Below are positions 20,587 through 30,967 of a stretch of 64,000 nt of DNA, one piece after another (position 1 is the first letter of the stretch; every line of letters starts with the position of its first letter). Under the pieces are notes generated by a model that searched no databases, was not told where the DNA came from, and saw nothing but the letters and a program-made list of their open reading frames with translations. Source of the DNA: Roridomyces roridus (lineage: Eukaryota; Basidiomycota; Agaricomycetes; Agaricales; Mycenaceae); assembly GCA_029378245.1 (NCBI GenBank), contig JARKIF010000009.1, positions 2,170,001-2,234,000 on the forward strand, in the 5' to 3' direction. A program made the translations under genes and the position numbers.

Positions 20587-21788
20587 GGTTAGAGTAGGCA
20601 CTAATACGTATTCCAGATCATGACTATAGAGCATAAGGATAACAAAACGATAGCAGGTGTGAACCTCACCTATGTGGCGACGAAGGCCAGTGGAAACATT
20701 ACATACTCGCTTGCTTTCGGGATTGTCCCCCTCGCGTTTGTGCTTCGCGACCATTGTGGGCGCTGTTTTGCCAGTGGCACAGGATGATAAGGGTGGCGAC
20801 CTTGTTCACCGCTTTTGACCATTGTTCTCAACCGCCATTGTACGGCGTTCGAAAGATCTAGAATGAAAGAACAAGGGACTCGTGTCAGTCTGCACATGTC
20901 GGTTCAATGCGGAGTTTGAAATGTTCGAGTACTTAAAGGGCATGGGTGTGGGTCCAATGTCAATAACTCTTGACCTCCAACCACCATGGCATCCTCCTCC
21001 AGCCTGTATGCAAAGCTTCAACAGATCCAGCTCGACATCTTCAACGCCGCCGGCAGCGGCGACAACGCCCAGTTGGCCACGGTGGCCAGGAGATGGGCAC
21101 AGCTAGCCGCCGAGCTCCAAACCGCCCAGCAGTACGGTGGCTTGACCCAGGAAACCCAGCTGCTCGCTGGAACCGTCGCTGAGAGTGTGCGGATACTCTC
21201 CAGCTCGCTGATCGAAGCCGAGGAGGCATATGACAACATTCAAGCCAACGCGGAGGCCGAGCTGGACGAGAGTAAGTCTGCTATAGAGCCTCGATAGTTT
21301 ATATCACGACTCACCACTCTCTAGTCCTCCGGAACGAACAGCGTGGCAGCCGCCAGAAGAAGAGGAGGGCCGGGAAACGCTAGTGGCCCGAGCGGTCAGC
21401 AGAACCACCCGGTGAGTCTGTCCTGTAGCGTGTCGAACGCCGACGTTAATAGGCCCCAGCCTGTCATGCGTGCGGGTGAAGCCCGTCTACTCTGGTAAGG
21501 TTTCTGCTTCACACTGGCCTTGATCTGAAGACTTGGCAACGTAGACCTCAAGGTTCACGAGAGGGGTAGAAAACGGGAAAGGACTTTTGGATTGGATTGA
21601 ATTACGCATCGTTGTACCTGTGAAATTGATAATGCTTGCTCGATGCGTCGGTTGACTGATCAAGAGGTGCTTTAACTGCCTGGTTGCAACCGTGGTGCGT
21701 ATACCGAGCCCGCAGCCGAGCGGGAAGCGCCAAGCCCTGGTACTGGGCCGCCCCGCATGCACGAACGAAGAGTCGCCGAGGAGAAATT
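20567..21788 (-). repeat. Inverted-repeat arm A', copy 2
   Basis: Mirror partner of A copy 2 (sum 36149) and direct partner of A' copy 1 (+8,291). Confidence 0.85.
20986..21383 (+). CDS. HD1-N, copy 4
   Basis: Exons 20986-21271 and 21325-21383, identical product to the other copies, plus strand. Confidence 0.6.
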
Positions 21789-21826
21789 ACGAAACAAGTG
21801 GCATTTTAAATCAATAGCAAGCACCA

Positions 21827-22651
21827 GGGGATAATGCGGCCAATCAGGCTCCCACACTTACTGCAGCTAATCGGAGAGAAGGCTCCAGTACTAAATCCGT
21901 GAAGGCAAACTCGGACCCTTGCTGATCTCGTCGAGAATGAAAGCAGGAGAAACACTCCGTGGCGAGAAAGCCTTGAGCCAGAGCGATTAGGGCTGGAAAT
22001 ACCGGGGGAGCAGAGAGGGAGAGAAGTCGCTCGTTCCCAAGGAAGGGTGCCAAAAAAAGGGGGGTTTAAAGAATATTGGGACTTGCTGGGTGAAACAGGC
22101 GGAGGGTATAATAGAAACAGAGCGGAGCCGGAAGAAGAGCATTCAAAGGGTGTACGACGAAGAGTGTCGCTGCGGCTGGATTAAATCCTATAAAATGCAA
22201 CAATAGCAATGATAATGCGTTCGGGAGGCCATGGTGAAACTTGCTTGCAGTAGACGAGAGCGACTGACGAGGATACCAGGTTTTGCTTTTGCGTGGTGGG
22301 CGAGCAAGGACGAGCTTGTCAGGTGAGACGGCGGTGCAAGAAAGCCAGGCCAGAAGGTATTATCTATGGAACTTCTTGTCTGCTGTATATCGACGACACC
22401 CCACTCAAAGAGAAGACTGCGGGAGACGACTATGTATGCCCTTGTTCTACTTGTTTGCTAAGTAGTTCGACACAAAGCCCGACTTACTGCCACCATCATC
22501 TCGTTCATGCGGATTGCGATTTGCTCTCCTCTCCAGTCGTTTGCACCATGGAACGCTCGCGGTTCAACCTGACACCGGCTCACCCTTGACTGGCTCTTTT
22601 AATGAATTCTCTGAACCACACGTTCGGTGAGGTGCTGATACCTTCGGTGCA
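21827..22651 (+). repeat. Block S, copy 3
   Basis: Third S block, with the HD2 C-terminal relic on the minus strand near 21844-22062. Starts the partial third unit. Confidence 0.75.
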
Positions 22652-23873
22652 AATTTCTCCTCGGCGACTCTTCGTTCGTGCATTCGGGGCGGCCCAGTAC
22701 CAGGGCTTGGCGCTTCCCGCTCGGCTGCGGGCTCGGTATACGCACCACGGTTGCAACCAGGCAGTTAAAGCACCTCTTGATCAGTCAACCGACGCATCGA
22801 GCAAGCATTATCAATTTCACAGGTACAACGATGCGTAATTCAATCCAATCCAAAAGTCCTTTCCCGTTTTCTACCCCTCTCGTGAACCTTGAGGTCTACG
22901 TTGCCAAGTCTTCAGATCAAGGCCAGTGTGAAGCAGAAACCTTACCAGAGTAGACGGGCTTCACCCGCACGCATGACAGGCTGGGGCCTATTAACGTCGG
23001 CGTTCGACACGCTACAGGACAGACTCACCGGGTGGTTCTGCTGACCGCTCGGGCCACTAGCGTTTCCCGGCCCTCCTCTTCTTCTGGCGGCTGCCACGCT
23101 GTTCGTTCCGGAGGACTAGAGAGTGGTGAGTCGTGATATAAACTATCGAGGCTCTATAGCAGACTTACTCTCGTCCAGCTCGGCCTCCGCGTTGGCTTGA
23201 ATGTTGTCATATGCCTCCTCGGCTTCGATCAGCGAGCTGGAGAGTATCCGCACACTCTCAGCGACGGTTCCAGCGAGCAGCTGGGTTTCCTGGGTCAAGC
23301 CACCGTACTGCTGGGCGGTTTGGAGCTCGGCGGCTAGCTGTGCCCATCTCCTGGCCACCGTGGCCAACTGGGCGTTGTCGCCGCTGCCGGCGGCGTTGAA
23401 GATGTCGAGCTGGATCTGTTGAAGCTTTGCATACAGGCTGGAGGAGGATGCCATGGTGGTTGGAGGTCAAGAGTTATTGACATTGGACCCACACCCATGC
23501 CCTTTAAGTACTCGAACATTTCAAACTCCGCATTGAACCGACATGTGCAGACTGACACGAGTCCCTTGTTCTTTCATTCTAGATCTTTCGAACGCCGTAC
23601 AATGGCGGTTGAGAACAATGGTCAAAAGCGGTGAACAAGGTCGCCACCCTTATCATCCTGTGCCACTGGCAAAACAGCGCCCACAATGGTCGCGAAGCAC
23701 AAACGCGAGGGGGACAATCCCGAAAGCAAGCGAGTATGTAATGTTTCCACTGGCCTTCGTCGCCACATAGGTGAGGTTCACACCTGCTATCGTTTTGTTA
23801 TCCTTATGCTCTATAGTCATGATCTGGAATACATATCAGTGCCTACTCTAACCTCAATGACGACCCGGCTGCC
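22652..23873 (+). repeat. Inverted-repeat arm A, copy 3, joined to the real MIP gene
   Basis: A continues here without a break into the intact MIP gene (stop codon at 23854-23856), showing what A is: the natural 3' neighbourhood of MIP plus HD1-N. Confidence 0.85.
23057..23454 (-). CDS. HD1-N, copy 5 (next to intact MIP)
   Basis: Exons 23454-23169 and 23115-23057; identical product. It lies about 400 bp beyond the MIP stop, on the same strand, and is probably the original locus of this small gene. Confidence 0.6.
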
Positions 23874-26305
23874 CGACTTCGTCCTCAATCCGCCAACGCC
23901 CAACCTCCCGCATCGCCTCCGCATCACCACTTTCAAGCTGCGGCGCAGAAAGCAATGTGCTGACCATCTTCCACGGGTCTTTGCCTCCACCGTAGCTCAA
24001 AACTTCGCGCTTGTACTTTTCCCCAGTCTCCCTATTAAGCGGGTCCGCAGAGAAGACGTTACCCCACACCCTCGACGCAATCGCCCGATCGAAGAGATAA
24101 GAGTAGTACGTCGCTGCGTAGCCAACCAAATGCCCGAAACGCGTCTGGAACGACGTCCCAGGGACGTGCGGGATCAGTCCGCGTGTGTTGTGCAACTTGG
24201 CAAGCTCAGCCGTCGAGTCGAAGCCCGATTCTTGTACTGTAGGTGAGTGGTAGATTTGGTCGATGGAAGCGAGGAGGATTTGCGAGTAGGTGTCGATGGA
24301 GTGGCACGGGTCCTCGTGGTGGTTTCCGCCTGTTCGGGGCGCGGAGGTTGATTCGGCGTCAAAGAGGGAGAGCACGCTCGGCGAGGTGAGGAAGTGCTCC
24401 ATCAGGATTGAGGGGAGTTCGACAAAGTCCGTCGCACAGCGGGTCCCCGACACATTTTGGTATTCCGTTCGACCGATCATGGCTGCAACAGAGTCAACGC
24501 TAAAGATGCGTACTGTACATTTTCACTCACAATGCATTGCATGACCCATTTCATGACCTAGCGTCATTACGTCGTGCCACTGCAAGACGGTGGCCTTCCA
24601 GGAAGGTCGACTAAAGTCGCACACGAGAACGACGAGGGGTAGTTGGTAGACACCATCCTGTCCTGGTAGTTTTTGCCGCTTCACGGCTTCAAAACTACGA
24701 GATTGTTGGATATGTTCCTCCATCTCGGGATTGAGAAGATCCCCAGCTTCGTCGTCGTTGTCTATCCTCCGAGAACACCGAACGGTGTAATGCGCTGCCC
24801 CACTCGCTTTTCCCCTTCGAGCAAATATATCAGCATATATCCAGCCGATGACCCCTTTTCCTTCCTCGACAACCTCGAGCTTGGTGACCTCTGAGTCCCA
24901 CACTTCACCGGAAGTCACGTCGACAGGCCGCAGCGAGATCCCGTACAGGTGTTTGAACAAACGTGAAAGCGCCATAAAGACAGTTCCCAGCGTTAGAGGC
25001 GGGAGAGCTATTGGTGGCGCTGGTGGCTCTGGGGGGCAGTAGAAGTCGCGATCCCAGGCTTGGATAATCGGCAGCGACGACGATGTGTTGATGTGGGCTG
25101 CTTTCCGTTGGCTCAGAGCGCGTAAGGCACTGCGAGCAGCGGGTCGGGTGTGGTCCATTAAGGCGTCGAGGAAGTGGACGACGTTGCCTGTAAAGCTGTA
25201 AGCTCCTGGACTTTCGAGTAAAGAAACCACAAACCAGGTGATTTGGCCATCTTATCGTCGAGAACCATGTGAGCAAAACTAGGCTTGCCGACTAGCTGCG
25301 CCAGTTCTGCTCTTTTCCGGAGAAGTGACTCCAGAGAGTCTAGTTGCTCCGGCGTGCTCGTGTTGGACGCGATATACAGGCGTCGTCGAGGTTCCTCATT
25401 CGGGGCAGACCGCATGATCATTTGCGCCTGAATAGACCCAGGGTATATCTGGAGGTCGCGCTTTGTGAATTGAGCCCGACGCTCCAGTCGGACGCCCAAC
25501 CCCAGGTCTTTTTCCTTTAAACCGGCAAGATCTGAGGGTTTTATTGACGCTGGTGGTCCGGGCGTCGATACACCCTGGAGGAATCGTCGGCCAAGCACCA
25601 GAATCTCGGACGACAGCGAGACGAATCTGTCTCGTTTGTCCGGTGGTAGGTCAATTGCAGAGTTTTCAAAGTCTCTCCAAAAGATGAGAGCAGTAGCATG
25701 AGCCTCCGGTGACAGTGTCTCGACGATACTCGGATCGCTCAATACAGCCTTTAACACCTGAAAAAAAATTAGCAGCGACCAGCGAATAATTTCTTTTCAC
25801 GCACTGCATACAATCCCGTGTCCGTGTTCAACACATTCATAAAATTGCACAACCTTTCATGCGCCAAATTCGCCGCCTCCACCCACGCGCGCTCGGGATG
25901 CGCGTTTTGAACGAGCTCAGCGAGATCAATGACGCCGCATAACAGGTCGCTCAGCCTATCCAGGTTCTTGACCACCCGGAGAAGCTCAGACCTTGACTCT
26001 CGGGCACGGAGGATACGTTCCGTTAGGAGTTGTGCCCGGATGAGGGTGGCGTCTGTGAGTGTTACCAGAGCACCTGGGTGTGTTAGAGACGGGTGGCCGA
26101 AAAGTCCTGTTGTGACAAGGGGAGAGGGTTTGGGGGTGGTAGAGGAGGAGTGGGAGTATAGGCGGTCGAATATGGTCGCTAGCGCCCTGTCGTCCGTCGA
26201 AGCGGGAATGGTCGGTGCTGCATTCGAGTAGGGCCGCTTGTCGGCGAAAAGACAGCCTCGGAATCGAAAGACGGCGCGTCGAGAGAGCGCCCTTGCTGAG
26301 AACAT
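23854..26305 (-). CDS. MIP1: Mitochondrial intermediate peptidase (M3 metallopeptidase)
   Basis: Exons (minus strand) 26305-25805, 25757-25235, 25187-24531 and 24482-23854; 769 residues, normal for the family. It removes an octapeptide from proteins imported into the mitochondrial matrix after the first presequence cleavage. The N-terminus ([17 protein letters not shown]) is a typical mitochondrial targeting sequence. The zinc site is [11 protein letters not shown], with H, E and H at about residues 553-557 and the third ligand E in TDFVELPS about 25 residues on; the HSM codon is split by the last intron. MIP lies beside the HD genes in most mushrooms, so it identifies the array as MAT-A. Its last exon is the source of the MIP fragments in the array. 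Confidence 0.95.
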
Positions 26306-26528
26306 TGAGGGCGTCTCTTTGCCGCCCGAGTCTTATTTATTTGACGCGAGAAGGCGAGAACATCGCAACATGTCATCCAGTTGCGATCGAGACCTTGGCA
26401 ATTTTCAATCGCGGGCCTCTCATTCAACAGCAAATGCTATGGTATGATGGTGCGTTTATCTTGGTGCATACAATGTGTGGGTTCTAACTATTATGCAGAG
26501 ATGGAATATTGAAGAAAAAAAGATACTT

Positions 26529-28608
26529 TCACGGCGAATTCAACGGGGACAGAGGACCATCCAAACTTTCATGGCCAGACCGTGGAGACGGGCTGTCAAC
26601 CTCCATATCATCCGACTCGCGCCCATTCGTCTCCGACCCCGGCATGGACACGTCGCCATCGCCATTGGCCAAGTCGGATGGAGGTTCAGACTCAGGCTCA
26701 GCACCGGGGGCAGGTTCGACAGCATAGACCCAAAACTTTGACCGCTTCTTCCCTGCAATTTGCTCCAAGGCAATCTCGGTCGGCTTCAAAGCAGCAGCTC
26801 CGGATGCCTTGAGCTTGAGGCCATTCTTCGGACCGTGAGAGGTGGTCGAGACGGCATCAGCAGAGCCAGTGCTCATCGTACTCTCCTCCGTCCGCGCGCG
26901 CTTAGTTGGCGGCTCAGAATCAAACTGCATTTCTGCTGGCGCACCAAGACGCGCAGACCTGCGTTCCCCTCGCCACGCAGCCCACGGTTCTTCTTGCTCG
27001 GCATCGCGTTTGCCGTTGGCATTCAGAACAGCTGTTCTGGTGGAACGTCGATACCCGTTGGACGGTGCTCTTCGTCTGGTACTCGGTCCTTCCGATTCGT
27101 CGCGGAAGTTGAGGAAGTCGTCGTCAAGCTCATCGTCGGCGTCTGCCTCTTGATAAGTATATTCATCCTCCCCCTCCTGAAATACCCAGTCAGCGGAGCT
27201 CCTTCGGCATGTAGAAAAACTTGCATCTTCATCAAAGTCGGCGCTGGAATAGACGTAATCTGGTTTGCGAGTTTGACGCCTCGTCCGTGTTTCACGAATC
27301 TCAGTTTGAGCTGCACGGAGGATAGCAGCGTTCCGATTCTCAATCTTCTTGCGTGCCTTTTCCACTCGCTACAACAGCGTCAGTAACGATTCCCAGAAGA
27401 GACGAGGTCATTCACTATGAGCTCAGCGTCAATGGCTTCCATACGATCTTCCAGTATAGTGACGAGATTCAAGTGAGCGAGATCATTTTTCGACCGCTTT
27501 TCGCCCTTCTTCAGTTCCGGGGGAGATGCTCCTTTGAGATCCTCAATGACTGCTAGGTATTCTTCTCGTGTAGAGGCGAGCGATGTAAAAGTTGCGGCCA
27601 TTTTCCACGGATTTGTCGAAACGTAAAGCCGTGGTGAATCTGTGGAACAAAAAAAGATGTAATAAGCATCAATCGACAGTTAGCCCAGCGGTGGGAGCCG
27701 AAATAGCGATGAAAGGAGTAAATTAGAGGTGAATCTCCCGCAAATACAAGCAAATATGCTGTCGGCCCACAAGAAAGGAAAGTGCACGGACCATCGGGAG
27801 CCCAAAATCGTCTCTTCAGCGAGTCTTGACCTAGGGGAATGAATTGGAGCTGTTCCCGGCTGTGTGGGTCGTCTGGAGGAGGCGGCGCTGATGTCTCGTC
27901 TTTTTTCTTGTGCTTGGTGTGCGACACGCCCCAAGCGCGATCAATCGTGTTCTTTATCTCTTGGTTGTGGCATAGTTGCAACTCGACGAGTTGCCGCAAG
28001 ATTTTGAGCTAACAGAAAATAATAGCAATGGTCTGAGCGTCGGAAACCACAATGGTGACCCACACGAACACACCTTGAAATCCCAGTCCGCAGTGAAGAA
28101 ACCACCTTCGAGGCCTTGAAATGGAGATACATTGACGTTCTTGTCGTCGTCCCAGTAGATAGTTCTCTCATTAGTTTTGAGATACTCTTCAAGCACAGAC
28201 GCCACAGTTGTGGATATTTGATCAATGCTGACGCGGCAGCGACGACGATCAGCGACACGAAGGGTCGACTTGAGGCGGTTGGACATGCACATACCTCAAG
28301 TTACGCGTCTGCGGTCGCAAATTGAGAATGAAGCGTGCAAGGACTTGAGTTAGGATATCGTTGGGTTCCTGCGATTGCAAGGCCTCTTCGAAACTGATTC
28401 CCGTAGCCCGTTGAGCGAGAAGACCAGGGTTGAGGTGGGGGACAGATACCTACTCCATGGGAGTCTCGAGGCCCTCGACCTTGGCCCGGAGATTGGTGTA
28501 CTTGCAGATGAAGGAGTAAACGAAGGCGGACTCCCAACGGCCAGAGGGGTGTCTAGCGGTAGGAGGAGGACAGCGATGGCCTTTAGGAATTGGCCTGAGA
28601 TTCGACAT
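26529..28608 (-). CDS. WHIM/DDT-like chromatin-associated protein
   Basis: Exons (minus strand) 28608-28454, 28393-28295, 28227-28074, 28008-27792, 27639-27416 and 27368-26529; 562 residues. The first half has a helical part (FEEALQSQEPNDILTQVL), then IYWDDDKNVNVSPF, DWDFKLKILRQLVELQL, LGQDSLKRRFW and DDSPRLYVSTNPWK. The order fits the DDT/WHIM region of ISWI-type remodelling partners, a protein-protein and nucleosome-spacing module. The C-terminal part is charged and low-complexity. A segment 27177-27224 (48 bp, gcaagt...cag, in frame) may be a GC-AG intron inside the last exon; removing it gives 546 residues. The exact orthologue is not certain. Confidence 0.65.
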
Positions 28609-28845
28609 GCGGGCAGCCACAGGGTCGAAAGTTGAGAAGTGGAAAGAGGAGACGAAGTGTGACAGAGTCGCGATCCAATGAACGTGACACGGCCAAAGTT
28701 CCGCACGAGCCAGACGGCCGGGCCACCCAGAATTCCATTACAATGTTTATTCCAAGGAAAATCGCGTCGCAAACGCGAAATACATGCACAAAAAACTACG
28801 CCACGAAAGGAGATGTACATTGCTTCTCTCCGTCCAGAACAAGTC

Positions 28846-29380
28846 TTATCCGGGCCCAACCTAGAGGCAATTGTTAGCTCAAAAGTATAGCAAGACGACT
28901 GCACAATGCACACCTTTGGAATGTCGTGGTGCTCGCTGAGAGACTCGAGGTGTGCATTGAACTCGCTGACCCGGTCCTTGTGTGTCTTGTTGGCCAGTTT
29001 GGACACACGCTGTGCGAGCTGTTACGAATCCTTTCAGTCGAGAACAGAGAAAGAGGCGCCAGACATACCCTGCGCCTCTGGACTTCCTCGAAACGTTTCT
29101 CAGCGTCCGTCTTCCTGTCTGAACTTCCGCTAGGAGCTGGAGAGTTGTTCCCACTTCCAGGAAGACTGCTCTTTGCCTCTTCTTGCATACGGTCCTGTAG
29201 TCGCTCACGATCAAGTTCAGATTCCTGTTTCTGCTTAGACTTTTTCTTTTTCCTGTGAGCGGAGCATGTTAGTTCAGGATGCAATATTGAGCGAGAGGAG
29301 CACTTTTTAACGATTCCGCCCTCAGCCACTCCCCCCTTGAGCTTGAGGGAGCCACCAGGGCGTTGGTCGTAATCGCTCAT
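28846..29380 (-). CDS. FAM32A-like nucleolar/spliceosomal protein
   Basis: Exons 29380-29304, 29252-29069, 29018-28914 and 28860-28846; 126 residues. Family marks are all present: LKLKGGVAEGGIVKKKKKS near the start, a Lys/Glu-rich middle, and the conserved C-terminus KTHKDRVSEFNAHLESLSEH ending HHDIPKVGPG. Human FAM32A binds at the catalytic spliceosome near the exon ligation site; this function is taken from the family. It diverges from the TMEM115-like gene with only about 118 bp between start codons, a shared promoter. Confidence 0.85.
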
Positions 29381-29498
29381 GGCGGAAAGAGGAAAGGAGC
29401 AACCGTCACGCTCGTCACGCGGAAGCTGATCACCTCGTTTTCGACCTTGGACCTCATCCTAGTCTCTTTTCAGACCCTCGACGCTCCGCGAAGAGGAA

Positions 29499-30823
29499 AT
29501 GGCGGTCCTTGCCTCCCCTATTTTGTTCCTCTCCTCCATACCGCCAGTCACACGCTATTTCACGGCCGCGACTGTCGTATCATCCTTGTTTTACGCATGG
29601 CTGCGATACAATGGCGCCGACAGCACTCCGTATCTCAATGTTGTCCCCGGGTCCAGCATCTTCTATCCCTGGACCTTTGTCACGTCTGTCCTGGTCGAGA
29701 CCAGTATCTTTGAGGTCAGCTGGACAAGTCCCTTTACTCGGGCTTTTCTGAACTGGCGCAGTTGGTGGCCTCCCTCATCTTCGTCCCTGCGTCTCTCAGA
29801 TACCTGGAACGCGTATGGGGCAGCATCGAGACTCTCAAATTCATCGCCGTTTCCGTCGGCTTCTCAAACATCATCGCGTTTGGCTTCAATTGGTTAGAGT
29901 TCATGGCGACGAGGGATGCGGACACGTTTTTGTGCGTTTCTTTCCATGCAACCGCGAGCTCTCCTCATTTTGTGAAGGTATGGCATGGAATACCATGGCC
30001 AGATGGCTCTGCAGATCGCCATTCTGGTGGCCTTCACCCAGCTTATTCCAGAACACCAGGTGCAAGTCATGGGCGTCTTGAAGGCGCGGGTCAAGGTACG
30101 CAATAGTGCCTTTGGGATCCAACGTGTCTGATATACTTATAGACGCTGCCGATGGCCTACTTGACGGTCTCGACTGTGATGACCTTCCTCGGATTCCAAT
30201 GTCCTTGGATAATCATCCAATTCGGCTGGTTTGTGGGTTGGATATACCTCCGGTTCTACAAGAAGAACACTGGCGACTCTGTTGGCGGCGTTGACACATA
30301 CGGCGACCGGAGCGAGACGTTTTCCCTTATTTCTTGGTTCCCTCCTTTCGCACAGTGCGTATTTCTTCCACATCCACTTCTTCGTCTGACTCCAGTCAAT
30401 AGTTACCCGTTGACCCTCCTTGGCAACTTTGTGCATTCACTCGCCACCCGTTTCCACCTCATTCCATTAGGCACTGACATTGAGGGCGGGTCTTACAGTC
30501 AAGTTCCCGGCAGTGCTCGTGCTGAGGCTGAGCGTAGACGGTACGAGTCCCATGTCTTTCGCCATTGCGTTACTCACTCGACATACAGAGCCATGGCATT
30601 GAAAGCCCTTGATCAGAGAATGGCTAACAGCACTACACCAGTTGCACCCAACGGTAGTTCCCCTCCGCCAGCCCCACGGGCCCCTCCTCCCGCTGCTGCG
30701 TCTCGTTCAGACTCTGTCGCGATGCCCTCCTCGCCCCCTACTCCTCCGCGTGCCAACGAGCGGTCCAAAAGTGTTGGCGAAGTAGATATTGGAGATGTTC
30801 CAAGCAAGTCGGACAGTCGGTAA
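29499..30823 (+). CDS. TMEM115-like (DUF1751) multi-pass membrane protein
   Basis: Exons 29499-29714, 29762-29931, 29978-30095, 30143-30354, 30403-30540 and 30589-30823; 362 residues. Several hydrophobic segments resemble the rhomboid-like membrane part of this family: FLSSIPPVTRYFTAATVVSS, SLIFVPASLRYLERVWGS, FIAVSVGFSNIIAFGF, TVSTVMTFLGFQCPWIIIQF, GWFVGWIYLRFYK. No serine protease dyad is visible, as expected for TMEM115, which is catalytically silent and sits in the Golgi where it helps retrograde traffic. The C-terminal 90 residues are a Pro/Ser-rich cytosolic tail. It lies next to COG1, another Golgi-traffic gene. Confidence 0.85.
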
Positions 30824-30967
30824 AATAGTAGGCACCATGTAAATCTCTCCCCATCCAGAAGTCTCCGTAACGTATTAGTTGTCCCACTCGTCTGTTTAAT
30901 GCATTTTTGGCAAATCTAGTTGCGGGGTGCACGTATGTAAACAAATACCGACCTTCGTCGTGTACTT

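Larger units (their letters stand above)
14361..21788 (-). repeat. Right arm of the giant palindrome
   Basis: Mirror of 6070-13497. The one difference I saw is the A versus A' base near the arm end (14390-14393 against 13466-13469), which occurs at both ends of the arms. Confidence 0.9.
13536..21826 (+). repeat. Tandem unit 2 of the mating-type array, B inverted
   Basis: Same length and order as unit 1, S 13536-14360, A 14361-15582, B 15583-20566, A' 20567-21788, filler 21789-21826, but B is turned round: HD2, HD1, MIP fragment from left to right. All B features satisfy start + end = 27858 with their unit 1 partners. Confidence 0.9.
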
